Part shown: positions 23,640 through 35,160 of the stretch, piece after piece
How the letters are laid out: each line of letters starts with the position of its first letter
How positions within the stretch are numbered: position 1 is the first letter of the stretch
Source: Saxidomus purpurata
Lineage: Eukaryota; Mollusca; Bivalvia; Venerida; Veneridae
DNA length: 64,000 bases
Assembly (NCBI GenBank): GCA_022818135.1
Contig: JAFMSR010000017.1
Span: forward strand, 7,297,533-7,361,532
Direction: 5' to 3'
Position numbers and translations under genes: made by a program
Notes under the pieces: model-generated
Databases searched by the model: none
Told to the model about the DNA's origin: nothing
Seen by the model: the letters and a program-made list of their open reading frames with translations, nothing else

Positions 23640-24553
23640 AGGGCCACCAGCTGCGAGTTATTTTGTTCATATTTCACATTAATTCATTTCGTGTTGATGT
23701 GAAATATTTGGTCTCTACGGAAGCGTTAAAGGACCACTAGTTACGAGAACAGATTTGCGTATTTCAATTTATGTTTTTCCTATTGGTTTGAATATTTTGA
23801 TCTTTCGCATTTATTTTTTTATAAAATGATTATAAACTTCGGAATAACTCATCTTGGTTGATGTCGACGTGACCGAAACTTTAAATTATGTCGTTTTCCT
23901 TTTTGTCAAAATACAGTATGAACCAATCAATCTAAAATTAATATTTTGTAACGTCAGATATTTTTTGTTGTAAAGCCTGAAGTTTTTCGCTATCTGACAT
24001 ATATTTTAATGAAGAGCAAAAAAACTAACACTATTGTCGAATTTATTTTGTACTCTGAATGTATAGTTTTACAACAGTCACCAAAAATGTGCCGCATACC
24101 GGAAAGTCATTAAAATCCGATTGCGTGACCAGACTCAGATTTAGGCTGCCTACATTGTTGGAAAATGGTGAGCGAACATTTGTACATCTACAGTAAAGTC
24201 TTCTAACAAAGTCTATTACATCTGTCATTGTGCAAAAATCTTTACGTTTCACATAGAAACAAAATACATTCTAACCAATTTCTTTTAGTCTTTGTAAAAA
24301 TGATAGTAAACAAGATAAAAACTTCAATCATCACAAAATGTTTTGTTTCAAATTAATAAGTACAACTTTTATTTCGTGAAAAGCCATGATGTGAAAACTT
24401 TACTTAGCATATTGTCAATGTCCACGAAGTCGATTTAACCAGAACTTTCTGGTCTTGTTGCACAACAATAAATGTTAGAGACTAAATATGCCACATCAAT
24501 ACGAAATAAATTAATGCGAAATATGCACAAAGTAACTCGCAACTGTTGGCCCT
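23640..24553. mobile_element. MITE with about 80-bp terminal inverted repeats at TTAA
   Basis: TTAA is followed by AGGGCCACCAGCTGCGAGTT at 23640, and the right end is the reverse complement (GTAACTCGCAACTGTTGGCC...CT) then TTAA at 24554. The inverted ends match imperfectly over about 80 bases. A second, shorter end-like motif (TTAAAGGACCACTAGTTACG) lies at about 23725, so one element may be nested. No transposase. Confidence 0.8.
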
Positions 24554-25199
24554 TTAACGAAGCTTTTCTGGCACAGCATTTAAGCTCTATGCTTAATTAA
24601 ATTAATTGCAGTGAAAGCTGTTCGAGACAAGCGAAGGCTGTGCAAGTCTCCATGAATGTGTCCGTGTTTGATTTTATTGTCAAATAACAAAAAAGTATAA
24701 GTGTTCCAATACCGGGTAATGTAATTAGTAACTGTTTATCGTATTTAAGTATGTGTAATGATAATTGAACGAATAGTTTCCACGAGTTTTAGAAGACTCC
24801 TAGTCAACCTATTTTCATTGTAAAAGCAACGATAAAAGTTGTGAAAACGGCCAGAAACTTCGCTTTAAAACGAACACTACTAAACCCTTAAAAACATTCA
24901 TGAAAGCTTGCTTTGTAAAATACCGACTGCAAATTGGATCTACAATATGTTATAGAAGTATCTTTGATTAATTTATAAAGACATTTTATTACGAAATATT
25001 AGAATGCTATAGATGAACATTCAATCCGTATGAAAATGAAATTAACTTGTGAATAATGGTCTTTATTCAACTGGTATTTATGACATGTATTATTGTTTTT
25101 GTTGTATTACGAATTAATCAATTATCATACGCTTTAATTATACAATACTTATGATAAGTTTATTTTGAGTGTCTGTCAATGAGTGAATATTTGTGTGTA

Positions 25200-25318
25200 A
25201 CTGGACAGTTTCAGTGTTTTGTCTTTTAATTTGTTTATAGAAGGCAATGTTGTAAATAAGGTGTATACTTTTATTTCTTCTTGTATAACCTTAATATGTT
25301 ACCTTCTTGAAATAAAGA

Positions 25319-25363
<45 letters not shown>
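25200..25363 (+). repeat. Possible LINE 3' tail ending in a (TTA)n microsatellite
   Basis: GTATAACC...CTTGAAATAAAGAATTTATT runs into about 14 copies of TTA (25320-25363). An AATAAA just before a simple tandem tail is usual for non-LTR retrotransposon 3' ends. The microsatellite is certain; the LINE origin is inferred. Confidence 0.5.
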
Positions 25364-26382
25364 CTTCTAGGCTCCACAGACTCATGTACAAAATATTTCA
25401 TTGTTTTTCAATTTTCACGATGAACAGTTGTTCACAAACGGAAAAGTGAAACATTTTCATCTGAAAAAGAGAATAATTCTGTATACAGATAATGTCTTGT
25501 ACAATGTGTTTAGGGATGACCTGTTGCCGCGTACAGGCAGTACAGGTGAATGTTGTGATAGTTCGACGGATATTTAACATTGAACAATCGTTTCAAAGGA
25601 CTAAATCCAGTATTCAAAGAAATATTGGAAATGCATAGTAGTTTCCAGCACAAAATAGAAAACCTAGATCTACATTTGTACATGTATGATTTCGCATATG
25701 GAATATTAACATTTACGTTAGACTCCACTAAATCAATGTTGAAATCTTGGACAGCTCAGTCATAACCAGATAACAGTATTTAAGTTATGAAAATACAAGG
25801 TCACGCAGGTCCTTGTCAGGGTTACCGACCAAGTGTAGCTCAAATTGTGTCTGACTTGACGCAAACATATTTAGACTCAAAATGTCTAACGGGTAGACAT
25901 ACCTACATGCTGAATTAAATAGTTTTTGGGCTCTCACTAAAATTGCAACATTAATATATGTGTGTTTTATGCAACTGCATTACGAGAAAAGCAACATGCG
26001 ATGCACTAGATGCATTTTAGTCATTTTATTACACTCTGACAGATTCGTATTAAGTAAGCAATACTAAGTAACTCAAATATCCTCCTCTCTATATGTACAA
26101 ACGTGATAAAATGTGAGCGCTTGTACAGTCCTCATGTGTATCACACAGCCCTCACCACAATATTTTAGCACTAAGCTTATCGAAGATCGCTGGTTGCTTA
26201 ATGATTGCTAACACAATCCGATGCTTTCGTACTAGATATGGGCTGTTCATACAAAATGTATATATAAACGGTAAAATGTGAGATGATAGAAAAACTTGAC
26301 ATTACAAATCGCAGGAAACTCATCCTAACTCGACGAACTTGCAACTGTTTTTTGCAAAAATCTGGCGAATAAGACAGCTTAC

Positions 26383-26410
26383 CTCTCTTCATGCACAGTT
26401 TGTCCTGCAT
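26383..26410 (-). CDS. Possible first coding exon of the SAMD9-like gene
   Basis: On the minus strand an ATG at 26410 opens a short frame that ends at a good donor (AGAGAG|GTAAGC, exon end 26383) in phase 1. The HEPN exon at 21194 begins after a strong acceptor (TTTTCTGACTTTCAG) also in phase 1, and the join stays open through to the internal ATG at 21174. This would add about 16 residues. The intron would be about 5.2 kb and would contain the 914-bp MITE. A pyrimidine-rich stretch ending CTCAAG lies about 30 bases upstream, so the exon may have its own acceptor or be the transcript start. It is equally possible that translation starts at 21174 and this is chance. RNA reads across 26383/21194 would decide. 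Confidence 0.3.
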
Positions 26411-26539
26411 ATCCGTCACCGGAAGGTTTGCACGTGCTTGAGATGTGAAAAACGAAATTGTATTTTTCCCATATCTTTGCAAAATTTATATAAGACTTAT
26501 GAGTGTTCTTTATACTCACGGACGTGCTTTATTATTATT

Positions 26540-26740
26540 CTATAGAGGAGTCGCAGTGTCAGCGTGTTCGACTCAGGATCGGGGGTCCGAGTTCGATCCC
26601 CACCAGTGCCATGTTGGTAGTATCCTCAAGCAAGAAACAATAATGCCGTAACACCTCTGTCTCTCGTCGCGGTTAATTCCATCTGGAGTGAGTCTCGAGT
26701 GTTTGCCGCTGAATCGAGAATAAATCAATTATTTCAAATT
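26540..26740 (+). mobile_element. tRNA-derived SINE
   Basis: The head AGTCGCAGTGTCAGCGTG...GGGGGTCCGAGTTCGATCC has an A-box-like start and a near-consensus B-box (GAGTTCGATCC). A unique body follows (ACACCTCTGTCTCTCGTCGC) and an AATAAATCAATTATTTC tail. It is too diverged in the anticodon arm for a working tRNA. Confidence 0.65.
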
Positions 26741-26745
26741 AGTTA

Positions 26746-27411
26746 TCATTCTGTTACCCTATTACTCTTTAAACTGAATATCATAATTTTAATAAAGACA
26801 TTAATCACTGATTGAGGTAGGAAAACTTGACATGGCCATTTTGACAGTAAATATTCCTTATGCGGCTTGAGGTATGTATAAATTAATAGAAAATGGGAAT
26901 TCTGGAAACATCTTTGAAATGTTTCTTTTATGTCAAAAATTTGTTCTATTAGTACACCATTTTTGGAGACTGCAATAATTTGAGCAAATATGTTTTTATT
27001 ATTAAAATTGGTTTTCCTTAAGTCCTTTCGCCAATGTTCAAACATAGACAACCTCATTATTTGTCTTCCAACGTCGGTTGAACCAGGCACCTTTTTCATA
27101 CTCTACTCAGATTGTGACTGAAATATTTTTCACCTACAGTTACACATGAAGAGCATAAGAGATACAATTACAAATCATTTAAAATTCTTATAGAATTGCA
27201 TGTAAGATGCAAGTTTATAAAACATTTAATAAATGTTAAAGTATTATATTGAATCAAAGTTGAAGCACAGAACTGAGTAGAGCATGAAAAAGTATAATGG
27301 ATCAGGTCTCCTCTGACGGAGAGACGCTGAAGCAATTGTACCAGTGCAACCATGCAATTGAAAAATGCATAACATTAAAATCTCCGAGTTAGGGTCATTT
27401 TATTTAATGAC
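26746..27411. other. Unassigned stretch
   Basis: A 117-codon open frame on the minus strand (27099-26746) has no recognised motif, no signal peptide and no paralogue in the window. I do not call it a gene. Confidence 0.3.
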
Positions 27412-27525
27412 CTTTTCGAGGATTGTGCATTCACCTTTTCGAGGATTGCGTATTCATCTTCTCGAGGATTGTGTATTCATCCTTTTGAGGATTGTGTATT
27501 CACCTTTTCGAGGATTGTGTGCTTG
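27412..27525 (+). repeat. Tandem repeat, about 23-24-bp unit, five copies
   Basis: Units are variants of CCTTTTCGAGGATTGTGTATTCA-type sequence, with landmark GAGGATTG. It sits just upstream of the Helitron-like element H2. Confidence 0.8.
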
Positions 27526-27619
27526 AGCCCCGTTACCGACCTGTCTCTGTGATACACTTTAGGAAAATTAGTTTAACAATCCCCGCCTGTCTATGACTGA
27601 CTGAAATGATATTTAAAAA

Positions 27620-28192
27620 ACAAGAGGGCCAAGATGGCCCTATATCGCTCACCTTGGTACAAGTCCACTTGCCTGGTGGAAGATCACTAGATAATGTTAT
27701 ATACCAAATAGGTTTTCCTATATACGTCTATGCATGCCCCCCCGTGCGGGGTCAATTTTGATCCGGAGGTCATAATTTGAACAATCTTGGTAGAGGTCTA
27801 CTAGCCAATGCTACATGCCAACTATCTAAGCTCTAGGCCTTATGGTTTCAGAGAAGAAGATTTTTAAAGTTTTTTCCTATAGAAGCCTATGTAAAACTAA
27901 GTGACCCCCCGTGCGGGGTAAATTTTGATCCCAGGGTCATAATTTGAACAATATTGGTAGAAGTCCATTAGCAAATGCTACATGCCAACTATCTAAGCTT
28001 TAGGCCTTGTGGTTTTAGAGAAGAAGATTTTTAAAGTTTTTCCTATATAAGCCTATGCAAAACTAAGTGACCACCCCCGCGGGTCAGTTTTGACCTGGGG
28101 GTCATAATTTGAACACTCTTGGTAGAGGTCCACTAGACAATGCTACATGCCAAATATTTAAGCTCTAGGCCTTGTTGTTTTAGAGAAGAAGA
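27620..28192 (+). mobile_element. Helitron-like element H2, 3'-truncated
   Basis: It starts ACAAGAGGGCCAAGATGGCC, with CGCTCACC. It carries three units of about 168 bp (landmark CATAATTTGAACA, near 27770, 27938 and 28105) and stops abruptly near 28192, without the 3' hairpin. The core units match H3, not H1. Confidence 0.75.
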
Positions 28193-29689
28193 TTAAAATT
28201 ATTGTCGTATTAATTAAATAAGTTGATAGGCGGTTAGTTACTGGGAGAAAGTTTTATCGTTTTTACATTCATTGTTAATCATTCAAATACTGTTTATGAT
28301 ATCCCTAACATGTTACACGAATTTTCGGTAATTTATACGAGTTTTAAACATAACATATAAGTTTCTTTGACCACGTATGCAAAAACGTATTGAAAATACT
28401 CCAAACTTGTTCATTCTATTTTTGGATATTTGTATGTAAAGTCGTACGCACAAACGCCAAACACATAAATTTGATTGAAATAAAAACGGAAAAGTAACAA
28501 ATGTGCCAAGATGTTACAAATGGGAAGAGGTACTTCTGTGAATACAATCTAGTTAACTTACGTTAAATACCATGATGTAATGAATAGAATGAATAATTTA
28601 TGGCTATTATATAGATTTAAGCACTAATGAGTCTAATACACACAATAAGTGCTACACTTTTAATTTATACTACAATGTTTTGTAGACGTCGTTTCTGTTT
28701 CAGGGGCTAGAGCCTTGTTCTCTTTCTAAGCATTGTACGGTCACACCAGGAGCGGTAGCCAGCAAAGAAAAATTAGCCCTTCCCTGTACACGCTCTGTAA
28801 TTGCAAATATATGTTGTTGAATAAATACCAAAAATGGAAGTATTTATTTTATTAATGTAATGCTTATACGTTAGCTAAAATGTGATAACACATCTCCAAT
28901 TAGCCTTGAAACCGTGAACTTAATTTTTGACAAAACTGTTGTTGATATTAAACATTCAGCTAAAACATTGTCATTTGTTTTCGCCCTGTACTCCGTTATA
29001 TCACCAACTAGGACCGAATACTGAGTACGAGACATTGACACACACATTCAAAATTTTCGTAAAAGATATTACTTTACTCATTATTTTACTCTGTATCGTT
29101 AGTTTTGTATCAGTACATGGTCAAAAATAACGTTTTCAGATCAACAGGAGCCTAATCCTCGCGCAGCTGGGTAGCACGTGACGTAGTTTCGGCAACGAGG
29201 AAAATGGTTCCGGTCCACTGCACACAGAGGCCACTGTAACTATAAGTAGCAAAACCTTTAAATGGCTTTTACTCGTGCACTAATGGAACTTACTCAGTAG
29301 CATCTTTGCTTTGACTTCTTTCTTAAAAAAAGAAATATTGCCAGTCCTTTGAACACAGGGACAACTGATACAAACAAGTCATATACTCGCATTGACCTTT
29401 CCTAAAACTAAAAACGCAAACACTTTTATTATATTGTAAGAAAGAGTACCTGGCTTCAGCAATTGCAATGTTAGCCTCACTTGAATTTTTCATACTAAGA
29501 TGAGCGACTTCATGTCAACTTGACCCTCTTCATATGAAATTTAACAATATGTTTGAAATCTTTGTTTCTGATATCGTGGGAGGTCTTAATATCCGATGGT
29601 TTTGATAGCGGAACTTTACTGTACTTTGAAATGTGTGAATGTTGACAGTTATTGTTGTTGACATTCATAGTTAATTCGTTTGTAAGATT
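28193..29689. other. Gene-free stretch
   Basis: Nothing recognised; AT-rich sequence without domains, splice patterns or clear repeats. Confidence 0.4.
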
Positions 29690-30112
29690 GTTAAGGTTTT
29701 CCTAATTAAGCCTATGTAGAACTAGTGACCCCGGACAGGACCAATATTGACCCAAGGGGCAATATCTGAACACTTACTGGAGGTCCACTAGACAATTGTA
29801 CATACTAAACAACTAAGATCTAGACCTTGTGGTTTTGCTGAAGAAGATGTTTCAAGATTTTCGTATACCATGTTTCCCCCGGGCAGGGTCAGTTTTGACC
29901 GCGGATATATGATTTGTTTGATTACTAACTAAATATCTAAGCTTTAGAACTTGTGGCATTTGAGAAGAATAACTTGAAATTTGTTCCTATATCAGTCTGT
30001 AAGAAAATCAGACATCCCCTAGGTATGGTCAATTTTGACGCTGGGGCAAGATTTTTTGAAGTTCAAGTCGTTTTGACCAGGGGTCATGATTTGAAAAATT
30101 AAATTTTTTATT
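29690..30112 (+). repeat. Decayed copy of the H2/H3 tandem unit
   Basis: Degenerate versions of the unit are visible (CCTAATTAAGCCTATGTAGA, GAGGTCCACTAGACAAT, CTTGTGG followed by GAAGAAGAT). No terminal hairpin. It lies in the 3' flank of paralogue 1. Confidence 0.6.
30107..30112 (-). promoter_or_regulatory. Candidate polyadenylation signal of paralogue 1
   Basis: AATAAA on the minus strand about 120 bases past the stop codon of paralogue 1. Spacing is normal for a short 3' UTR. No RNA evidence is available, and in AT-rich sequence such hexamers occur by chance. Confidence 0.25.
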
Positions 30113-30230
30113 CATCTCAACATGAACACGAAAATTGCCTGATATCAAAATCTATATTACTCGTCGTGAACAAATTTTACTACGGACTGCTATAAAATGC
30201 CATTTCAATGGCATGTCTTTCTAAATGATA

Positions 30231-33200
30231 TCAAATCAGCACCTTCTGGAGAAGGTACTTTATTAACAAACTCAGAGCGTAAGACCAATTAGCTTGTGAC
30301 AATAAAGAAGCTTGTCCATTTTGTTTTTGTTGTCGTATTTGAAAGTACTTTTCAACACAAATGGATGTTTTGTTAGTCAGTTCGTTCATAACCAGCGCCT
30401 TTTTTGATGTGTTGTTCTGGCCTATGTTTAAACTACTGCTTTCCTCTTGTGATAATTCAATCCGAGGACAATTCTGTAAAGTAATTCTGTCAATGTGAAT
30501 TTTGTTGGGACACATCTTTTTTTTAACGGAACTCATCTTGTGCCAGTCTGTTGGATTGTCAAAAGTAACTTTCAGTGATATAGCGACTCGTTCGTATGTT
30601 CCTTCATACTCCAGTTTGATCTCTTTCTTTCTGTCCAACATGTCAACATATGCTAATAGCTTCTTTGTTGAACAGTGCTCGGTCGTGTAAAGCGGCGTTT
30701 CAAACACATACTCCGACATATTTTTGGAAGTATACATTACCCAGCCGCATTGTCCGCAAAAGAAATGTCGCCCAGCTATTCGGTATAATTCATCGGCGAG
30801 AAAATTTGAAAGACCTTCGCTGAATGTTGTCTCGGTGTTGATTGTGACGTCAAAGGATACAGATACCGTGTATCCTCTTGAATCAACTACATTGTTAGTA
30901 CAGGTTCCGTGAACAGGAAAGTTTCCTACTTGACAAAATAAAGGTCTGCAGATTTTCTGAAATAGGAATTGAAAAATGGCAATATAATATTGATGATGGT
31001 AAGAAAGTTTAATAGCTGATATGAAATCCATATATTAGATTCTTCATACTAAGTAAATTGAATTATATTACTAAATGATTTAATTTGTAATAATCATAAT
31101 TATATTAACTTATTGTTTATTACAATTTTCAACATCACTGTCGCTAATAATTTAAAAAAATCAAAGTGAATCCAAAGGTTTTGTTATATTGGTAAATGTT
31201 CCAAATTATGAACCAATTAATCCTTTTTTAGGAATGTTTTCTTGGAAAACGTTCAAAGGGACATACCCTATAACTGATGTCAATCTAAGTAACCGCCAAA
31301 ATATAAATAATATAACCTTTGAAAGTATTATAACTTAACCTAAAAGTTTCGGCTATGCATTTCCAGTCATGACTGATAAAATCAGCGGTTTAAGGAATAC
31401 TGCAGTACCGTAAACCATTCAATAATCTATGTAGAGTTGTTGTTGTGCAATTAATGGGTGGATGCGATTTATTACAGAAAGCCTCTATATTGATTGTGTC
31501 AAAATGAGGCAATTTTTGCCATAGGTTCTTCTTTTAAATTGTATTTATTTATCATTTAACGTTCATTGAACACATAATCTATGTTTCGAGGAAATAATCT
31601 GCTAGATGTAGGGAGTGCCCCTTTAAGCTCAGTTCTGCCATTTCAGAAAGCAAGTAAATAAAGTACCTAGCAAACATCTGTTTGTAGTGCATCCCATTGT
31701 CGAATATGTTCTTGGTTAAAGCTCGTAATAAAACGAAAACTAGAAAACCATACTGCATCATTATTTTTAAAAGTTGAATTCGAATTATTCGTTTGTAATC
31801 ATGTTCGAATATTTCAAACAGTGATTGGCAACTTTGCAAAGCATGTTAACAGCACATGAAAAATTCATTCTTACTTGTATTTGACTTAACACAAAATAAA
31901 GGAACGATTACTTCATTACATAATGGCAAACATACATTACTCCATACATCCCATAGTATTAATGATGATGTTTTTAAGAATCATAACGTTTCATATATAT
32001 TTGTTTTACTAATTATCATTTGCATTGATTTATTTTAAAGGAGGCTTATTGTAAAGATTTTTAGCAATAGCTTAAACAGACATTTCAAGAAGACTGAATA
32101 GATATTTTCGAACAAGAACAATAATCAAGAAATGAAGCAGAAAAAAACCCCAATAAGGTACCAGTTGTATACAGGTCAACAGCTACAACAACTTGATCAA
32201 CAAGGTGGTTAATGTAAAATATAAATAGGTATTTGAGTGTACACATTGCTGCATACTTGCATGAAACGAGACAGCCTCTGTGGTAGTTATAATAAAGGTC
32301 ATTGACTTTGAATCACTAACTTCTAATTGATTGAAGGTTGGTCATAGACTCCATTGGTGCTACCGACATGATTCCCTGTGTGGGACAGATGGCAAGCTCG
32401 TCCAAGTGATGTGGGTCTTATACTAGCCTTATCAAGAAAGTTTTCGTTTTATGTACTGCTTGAAATGGGTAAAATAACTTATGATTGCACTTACATCAAA
32501 TGGATCCCAGATGTCAATGGATTTACATTTGTTAGTTTCGACTGTAGCTTCAACGTCTGTATGTAGGATTAAAAGTCCAGAGAAAGCGACAGGATTCGTA
32601 CTTTTGTTGGGGATTATTTCATCTAATTGACAGAAGTCAATGACTGGACTTTGTTCTGGATAATTACAAAGGTAGCAGTATATATTAGCATATTTGCGCA
32701 GCCGAATACTAGTTAAACGTCTTTCAAAGAAAACTGTGTTTTGAGTTGGTCGTTTTGTTTCACAGGCTTCTTTTAATTCGTCTGGCACATCGCTAACATC
32801 ACATTTACTGTACAACTGTACGTCCTGATAACAACGCGTCTTTTCTAGTATTCTCCTGTTTGGGGGAAACGACATCAAAGGACATGCATTTAAAACATAT
32901 ATGTTCCTTTCCTCAAGTGATTCAAAATTCAAGCTAATTAAGTCGGGACAACTTGTGTAGGTATCCCATATGACGAAATCTTGAACACCCTGGCACATCG
33001 CGCATTGTCGATTTTTAAAAACCTTTTCTTCTGATTTGTCTGAAACCATAACGAAATCGTTTAGTACCACTGGCCACTTGCAAGCTGGAAACATCTTATT
33101 TGTGTGACTATCCGGACAGGAGTCTATCACATGAAACCATAAGTCAAAGTAAGGACGAAAATGTAGATCTCTTTCAACATTGAACAATTGGCTAACGTCT

Positions 33201-35048
33201 ACACATGGGTATTTTAGTTCGCTTACGTTTTTCGGCGGTACATCTGGACAACAGTTCCCGACCATGTGACAATCATCAGCGCACGAACATTGCTGACAGC
33301 ACGACCCAGACTGGCTATCATTTATTGTCTGAAAACATAAACAAGAGGGCCAAGATGGCCCTATATCGCTCACCTTGGTACAAGTCCACTTGCCTGGTGG
33401 AAGATCACTAGATAATGTTATATACCAAATATGTTTTCCTATATACGCCTTTGTAAAACAAGTGACCAACCCCGCCCCCCCCCCGCCCCGGCAAGGTCAA
33501 TTTTGACACCAGGGGCATAATTTAAACAAACTTTGAAGAGTCAATGTTGCATGCCAAATATCTAAGCTCTATGCCTTGTGGTTTCAGAGAAAAAGATTTT
33601 TAAAATTTTTCCTATATAAGCCTATGTTAAACTAAGTGACCCCCGGTGCGGGGTCAATTTTGACCCAGGGGTCATAATTTGAACAATCTTGGTAGAGGTC
33701 CACTAGCCAATGCTACATGCCAAATATCTAAGCTCTAGGCCTTATGGTTTCAGAGAAGATTTTTAAAGTTTTCCCTATATATGCCTATGCAAAACTAAGT
33801 GACCCCCCGTGCCGGGTCAATTTTGATCCGGGGGTCATAATTTGAACAATCTTGGTAGAGGTCCACTAGCCAATGCTACATGCCAAATATCTAAGCTCCA
33901 GGCCTTGTGGTTTCAGAGAAAAAGATTTTTAAAGTTTTTCCTATATATGCCTATGCAAAACTAAGTGACCACCCCCACGGGGTCAATTTTGACCCGGGGG
34001 TCATAATTTGAATAATCTTGGTAGAGGTCCACTAGGCAATGCTACATGCAAAATATCTTAGCTCTAGGCCTTGTGGTTTCAGAGAAGAATATTTTTAAAG
34101 TTTTTCCTATATATGCCTATGCAAAAACTAAGGGCCCACCCGCGCGGGGTCAATTTTGACCCGGGGGTCATAATTTGAACAATCTTGGTAGAGGTCCACT
34201 AGACAATGCTACATGCCAAATATCTAAGCTCTAGGCCTTGTGGTTTCAGAGGAGAAGATTTTTAAAGTTTTTCCTATTTGTTGCCATAGCAACCAGAGTT
34301 CTGCATGGAATGGAATTCTTTGAACAATTTGGTAGAGCTTCATGCAAGGAACATTCCTGCATAGTTTTATCAACATTGGCCTAGAGGTTTCAGAGGAGAT
34401 GTCATTTGAATCAAAATGTTGACGGACGACGGACAATCATCAATCAGAAAAGCTCACCCTGGCGTAGCCAGGTGAGCTAAAAAAATTACCAAATTGGAAT
34501 GATTGTAAGTTCACGTAGCTAGTATGAATGGAATCAGTTACGATCTATTTACTACTTATCATCCTTTGATTTTGACTAGCGGCTCTGTTTGCAATATTAG
34601 AAAACATTCAAGACATTTTAACTAGTTTGCAGAGAATGCGTATATACTCTATTTTTTTGCATCAGGTAAACTTATCTTCCATATTCTTTGTAAATTTAAT
34701 GCATCCACGTTATTGAACTTGATCAATATAGTTTGCCCATAGCATTTGGGACCAGGCTATACGATAGTTATATAAAAAAAAAACTATTCGAGCTGGAGAT
34801 GATATGATAAAATCTACATGAGTTAGAAAGCAGATTGTGCAGTTTTGCTGAAATTCATCATTATCTGGCTTTATAAAATGTGAACCGAGTATAATGTTCA
34901 AAACCAATAAAGTTACCTTAGTAGGTGTGGAACTACACATTCTGCTGTTTGAGCACAGCGATGCAATATCTGGAACTGTTCCATTCAGAAACAAACCGTT
35001 TGTAGAATTGGCAATATAGAAGAACAAGACGGCAGTGATAAACTTCAT
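30231..35048 (-). CDS. Tandem paralogue 1: somatomedin-B-like Cys-rich surface protein, 7TM-less receptor ectodomain
   Basis: Exons 35048-34917, 33328-32495 and 30956-30231, all in phase 0, give 563 residues. Exon 1 encodes a signal peptide (MKFITAVLFFYIANSTNG). Exon 2 opens with a somatomedin-B-like cluster (GSCCQQCSCADDC...GNCCPD) and continues as a 278-residue Cys-rich region with FKNRQCAMCQG and YANIYCYLCNYPE, motifs I associate with ectodomains of molluscan adhesion-type GPCRs. Exon 3 starts KICRPLFC, contains CGQCGW and ends in a hydrophobic stretch (ALSLLIKYLLQKVLI) at the stop. No seven-helix domain follows. The tail may be a GPI signal or one membrane anchor. N-glycosylation sites are present. 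Ligand unknown. A Helitron-like element and a MITE sit in its two introns. Confidence 0.8.
31253..31626. mobile_element. 366-bp MITE (family A) in the second intron of paralogue 1
   Basis: Left end TCAA|AGGGACATACCCT, right end AGGGAGTGCCCCT|TTAA. The ends are inverted repeats. Paralogues 2 and 3 have the empty site (GTTTAAGTTCGGTTCTGCC at about 49310), which contains a single TTAA. So the element inserted at TTAA, and one copy has since mutated to TCAA. No transposase. Related sequence occurs inverted near 63360-63560 and near 56370-56450. Confidence 0.85.
33341..34480 (+). mobile_element. Helitron-like element H3, complete, in the first intron of paralogue 1
   Basis: It starts ACAAGAGGGCCAAGATGGCC and carries about five units of 160-170 bp (landmark CATAATTTGAACAATCTTGG). 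It then has a different, single-copy stretch, GACGGACGACGGACAAT, and ends AGCTCACC...GGTGAGCTAAAA. In paralogue 2 the flanks are contiguous (GAAAACGTAGAATATTACC), so the insertion left no target duplication. It starts only 11 bases from the acceptor AG of exon 2, sparing the pyrimidine tract. Confidence 0.85.
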
Positions 35049-35160
35049 TGTCTAAAATTCATCAGATGAAAATATTAAGATTCTTTTTAAAACTTTGAAG
35101 CATTTTAGTATTTTTACCATAGCTAAGGTCTGAGCATATTTGTTCAGGAAGAGTCATAGG

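Noticed and set aside
26540..26610. Functional tRNA on the plus strand
   Set aside because: A good B-box, but no proper anticodon stem or acceptor stem; it continues into a SINE body.
26746..27099. 117-codon minus-strand frame as a gene or upstream exon
   Set aside because: No motif, no clear splice pair and no paralogue; kept only as an unassigned stretch.
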